Below are positions 60,900 to 64,000 of a stretch of 64,000 nt of DNA, piece after piece. The stretch is taken from the NCBI GenBank assembly GCA_019054805.1, contig JAHQIY010000002.1:2170001-2234000 (forward strand). Direction: 5' to 3'. The number at the start of each line of letters is the position of its first letter. Within the stretch, counting starts at the first letter, position 1. This stretch comes from Brachionus manjavacas. Its lineage: Eukaryota > Rotifera > Eurotatoria > Ploima > Brachionidae. The position numbers and the translations under genes were made by a program. The notes under the pieces were generated by a model that saw only the letters and a program-made list of their open reading frames with translations, had not been told where the DNA came from and did not search any database.

Positions 60900-63800
60900 A
60901 TGTCAGATTTAAAGCCAAAATTAGATTTGACAAATACAAGACTAAATGAATCATTCTCATCTTTTCCTAAAGTAAATTTATTATTAGGAAAATCAACTTT
61001 AACTAGTAAAGACTCATATACATCAACCAATTTATCGAACAGTTTTCGAAAAACAAAATTAAGTTTAGAATCTTCTATTGATTTAAAACCCAATAAATTG
61101 TTAAAAACTGAAGTCTTTGAAGCTAAGCCAAGCACCAAAAACTCTTTTTCAACACTTTTAACTGTTCAGAGTCATTCAAACAAGCATTTAATAAAACCAA
61201 GCCATTTAAATAGTTCAAAAATTACAAAATTAACTAATGTTCCCGTAATCAATCTCAACACATCATCCTCTCTTTTATCATCCAAAATTTTGTCAGGATT
61301 AAAGACGCATCCAGATCAGCAAAGCAATCCATTAAAAAGACAATATGAAGAAAAAAAATCAGAGGAGCCAAGTATATTTTTGGAAGAAGAATATTTTAAA
61401 ACAGAGTCAATGATAAATCTATTAAACGATGAAATTAAAAAAATGGAAAATAACTTTCTAAAAGCAAAACGAAGGAAAGTTAACCAGGAAAATTTTTTTT
61501 TCCAGGATTCAATGGTAATAAATGGGACTCAGATGGTCTCAAGCAGAAACAAAAATGCTCTAGTCAATGCGGTTAGTTCTTCTTTGCTTCGAGAACCGAA
61601 CTTTAAAAACCAAAATGACTCAACAAGAAATTTGATTTTAAATTTGGCCAACTGTGTCATTCAGACAGATCCTGAATTTATTCTTAAATTGGCACTTTAC
61701 ACACGCAAAGAACTCAACATTCGGACTACGGCAAATTTTCTGCTTTGTTTAGCGGCAAATATGGAAAAATGCCGACCATATATGCAGAGATATTTCAAAC
61801 ATTCGATTGCTTTGCCTTCAGATTGGATCGATGTTGCTGAACAATACCAGCTTTTTAGCGACAAAAGAATTAATTTTGGTGCGCTTCCAAGTGCGCTCAG
61901 AAAATGTATGGTGGAAAAATTTCCCGATTTTGACCGGTATCAATTGGCAAAATACAACAAAGACAAATCAGCCAAGAACAAAAATTTGAAAGACATTAAA
62001 CATGTTAGAAGCAAGCTCAAAGACGAAAATGGACAGGTAACAAATTGCATTGAACACAAGTATATAAAGTCGGTTCCGAGTGGTTTGAAGACCAAGGATA
62101 TAATAAAAATCATGCTCACTTATACAGAGGAATGTGACAACATCAAAATTGACATCATTAATCGCGAAGAGAAAATCGTGCAAAAGTATCTGAAAAGAGG
62201 TAAAAAAAAAAGTCACGAAGATGAATCAAATGACTTAGTAGCTTGTAGGATTATCATTGACTTTAGACAGAGTAGATTAGTAGCAAAAAATTTAAAAAAT
62301 AAAACGTGGTCAACTAATAATACCATAAAAAATTTTGACAAAACCAAAATTTCACCAGCAAATATTCCACTAAGTTTATTCGTGAACATAGACTCTGCCA
62401 GTTTTCAAATTGGCCATGTAAACAAGGATGCAAAAGAAGAAATGCTCATTTCCTACTCGCATTCAAAACATGGAATAAGTTTAAGCAAGCTTAACCTTAT
62501 TCGAATTAGTGGTGTCGGCGTCAAATTAAATGAATTAAATTTAATTGGAAATAAAGTTTATTTTGATGACGAAGAGACCCATGAAGAGGTAAAACAACGA
62601 ACATTTACTTTAAAACAATTGATCAGACAACTGCACATTTCATCACCAGTGGATAATGTGATGTGTTTGCTGGGCAAAAAATACCCCATGACCTTTGAGG
62701 AATTTATCAAGCTTAGACTGCCGGGTATTTTCGACAGCGAGAGAGCTGGTAAGCGTATGAAGCTTGAAATTCCGGAGACATGGGAAACACAAATTTCTAT
62801 GCATGGCAATAAAGCCGAAGTATGGGAAAAATTAATCGACAACAAAAAACTGCCCTACATGGCTATGCTGCGAAATTTGAGAAATATGATCAAATGTGGC
62901 ATTAGCCAAAAGCATCATCAATGGGTTATTAATAAATTACAGGATGAGGGAGCCGTTATTCACAGCAAACAGTTTCCGTTTAGATTTTTTACCGCATATG
63001 AAGTTTTAGATGAGCTAGAGGTGGATTATAATAACTTTTTAAAACCAATTGTTTCCAATAATACAATTCCAATGAGAACAAAAGGAGTCAAAAAAGATGC
63101 TGAAATCAAATATTGTCCTATTTTATTAAAAAGATACAAGACTGCTTTGGACAATGCGCTAAAGGTAGCCACTACGTTCAATGTGTCGCCTATACAGGGT
63201 AGTACGGTGATAATTTTGAACTTGAGCCGAGGTATGGATGTTGCTGCGGGAAATTCGGCCCGGAGTTTGGGAAAAAGAGTCACTTCCATATCGGAAATGG
63301 CCGCTCTGTTGGCCCTAATGTTCAGATATTCTTGTGAAAATTCGGAAATTATAATATTCGCCAATGGTAGCTCTTACACCAATATTCAGCTGGAGCAAGG
63401 AACTATTCTGGATAATATGAAGAGTTTGATTGAGTTAAAAAATTTGTCTTCCCGTGCCGAAAATGGAACTTTTCCGAGAAAAGCCCTTTTGAATTTATTT
63501 GAAATTTCACAAACATACGACAACTTAATCTATTTATCTAATGGTATTGATGAGGTTGAGTTTGTCAAGGAATTTTTGAGAAAGTACAGATGTGACAAGA
63601 ACGAAAATTTGATGTTTGTTAATGTAAATTTGGCCACTAGTACAGTAATGTTGGCCAGTGATCCAAATTTTGACCATGAAAATGATATAAATATTTCCGG
63701 ATTTTCCGATGCAATTTTAAGATTTGTTGCCGAACGCGGAAATAAAGGACAACTGACCCATATAGAGAACATTGACAAAGCGTTTGATTTGCCAGAGCCT

Positions 63801-64000
63801 AAAAAAAACACAAGCGCTGATCAGCACCAAGTTGATCAAAAACAAATTCTAGAAAAACCAAAGCTGAAAATATACGTTCCAAAACAAGAATTTAGGACAA
63901 TTAAAGTTTTTATATCGTCGACTTTTAGAGATTTTCATTCCGAAAGAGACATCTTATCCAAAACAGTGTTTCCTCTATTGCGTTCCAAGCTAAGCTCTTT
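60900..64000 (+). CDS. TEP1: Telomerase-associated protein 1 (TEP1), N-terminal part, runs off the window
   Basis: RNA-binding component of vault particles, also found with telomerase. There are 1,033 open codons without an intron, and the gene continues past the window end. Residues 1-235 are Ser/Asn/Lys-rich and non-conserved. TROVE begins at about 239 (DPEFILKLALYTRKELNIRT ... CRPYMQRYF ... LPSDWIDVAEQYQ ... FDRYQLAKYN). It is interrupted at about 357-560 by an extra segment, then resumes (FTLKQLIRQLHI; ERAGKRMKLEIPETWE; KLPYMAMLRNLRNMIK; VIHSKQFPFRF). A vWA-like domain follows at about 766-960, its metal site altered (LNLSRGMD instead of DxSxS). At about 1001 starts DUF4062 (VFISSTFRDFHSERDIL). 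NACHT and WD40 domains are expected downstream. The mammalian N-terminal TEP1 repeats are not seen. Confidence 0.95.
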   Translation, partial: MSDLKPKLDLTNTRLNESFSSFPKVNLLLGKSTLTSKDSYTSTNLSNSFRKTKLSLESSIDLKPNKLLKTEVFEAKPSTKNSFSTLLTVQSHSNKHLIKPSHLNSSKITKLTNVPVINLNTSSSLLSSKILSGLKTHPDQQSNPLKRQYEEKKSEEPSIFLEEEYFKTESMINLLNDEIKKMENNFLKAKRRKVNQENFFFQDSMVINGTQMVSSRNKNALVNAVSSSLLREPNFKNQNDSTRNLILNLANCVIQTDPEFILKLALYTRKELNIRTTANFLLCLAANMEKCRPYMQRYFKHSIALPSDWIDVAEQYQLFSDKRINFGALPSALRKCMVEKFPDFDRYQLAKYNKDKSAKNKNLKDIKHVRSKLKDENGQVTNCIEHKYIKSVPSGLKTKDIIKIMLTYTEECDNIKIDIINREEKIVQKYLKRGKKKSHEDESNDLVACRIIIDFRQSRLVAKNLKNKTWSTNNTIKNFDKTKISPANIPLSLFVNIDSASFQIGHVNKDAKEEMLISYSHSKHGISLSKLNLIRISGVGVKLNELNLIGNKVYFDDEETHEEVKQRTFTLKQLIRQLHISSPVDNVMCLLGKKYPMTFEEFIKLRLPGIFDSERAGKRMKLEIPETWETQISMHGNKAEVWEKLIDNKKLPYMAMLRNLRNMIKCGISQKHHQWVINKLQDEGAVIHSKQFPFRFFTAYEVLDELEVDYNNFLKPIVSNNTIPMRTKGVKKDAEIKYCPILLKRYKTALDNALKVATTFNVSPIQGSTVIILNLSRGMDVAAGNSARSLGKRVTSISEMAALLALMFRYSCENSEIIIFANGSSYTNIQLEQGTILDNMKSLIELKNLSSRAENGTFPRKALLNLFEISQTYDNLIYLSNGIDEVEFVKEFLRKYRCDKNENLMFVNVNLATSTVMLASDPNFDHENDINISGFSDAILRFVAERGNKGQLTHIENIDKAFDLPEPKKNTSADQHQVDQKQILEKPKLKIYVPKQEFRTIKVFISSTFRDFHSERDILSKTVFPLLRSKLSS

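Noticed and set aside
61807-63811. Several 60-112 codon frames over TEP1 on both strands
   Set aside because: They overlap the continuous TEP1 frame, which carries clear TROVE, vWA and DUF4062 motifs.

Overview
This is eukaryotic, strongly AT-rich DNA. Its genes are split by very short introns (mostly about 45-90 bp, GT-AG) and flanked by AT-rich spacers with many decayed retrotransposons. The protein-coding genes are animal families: beta-spectrin, POLR2D, RUVBL1, FPGS, TTLL6-like polyglutamylase, lysosomal hexosaminidase, LanC-like and TEP1. The composition, the tiny introns and the style of the non-LTR reverse transcriptases suggest a monogonont rotifer such as Brachionus. That species call is inference; nothing in the window proves it.

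Layout. 146-5785 (+) is a 15-exon F-box/WD40 gene. One long intron hosts a complete membrane-protein gene on the same strand, another a dead LINE fragment, and a third a fold-back element. 5814-7232 (-) is a LanC-like gene that meets the F-box gene tail to tail with 28 bp between stop codons. A tRNA-Thr(AGT) lies at 7631-7702, followed by transposase and LINE debris. 9342-20273 (-) is beta-spectrin, with its rod domain in one GC-rich 5.7 kb exon. 20274-27307 has no gene I can support.

27308-38366 (-) is a compact head-to-tail run. In transcription order it is RUVBL1, FPGS, N6AMT1, POLR2D, an unrecognised 332-aa protein, and acetyl-CoA synthetase. 41796-42554 (+) encodes a small secreted orphan. 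Three mini-genes (42898, 52307 and 52687, all +) encode 39-48 aa Cys-rich proteins of a widespread uncharacterised family. Between the first and second lie a TTLL6-like gene (44507-48803, -) and a hexosaminidase gene (49962-52091, -). 52834-60899 is repeat territory: a tRNA-derived SINE candidate, a MITE, LINE remnants and a pogo/Tigger-like terminal repeat. From 60900 to the window end (+) runs the N-terminal part of TEP1 (TROVE, vWA-like, start of DUF4062).

The genes are mostly independent housekeeping functions: membrane skeleton, folate and acetyl-CoA metabolism, transcription and translation termination, chromatin remodelling, cilia, lysosome and vault/telomerase RNP. There is no metabolic gene cluster. 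The least-described items are the Cys-rich mini-protein family, the extra segment inside the TEP1 TROVE domain, and the small non-autonomous repeats. Exon models were built by hand from reading frame, phase and splice sites. All phases agree except one junction in the LanC-like gene.
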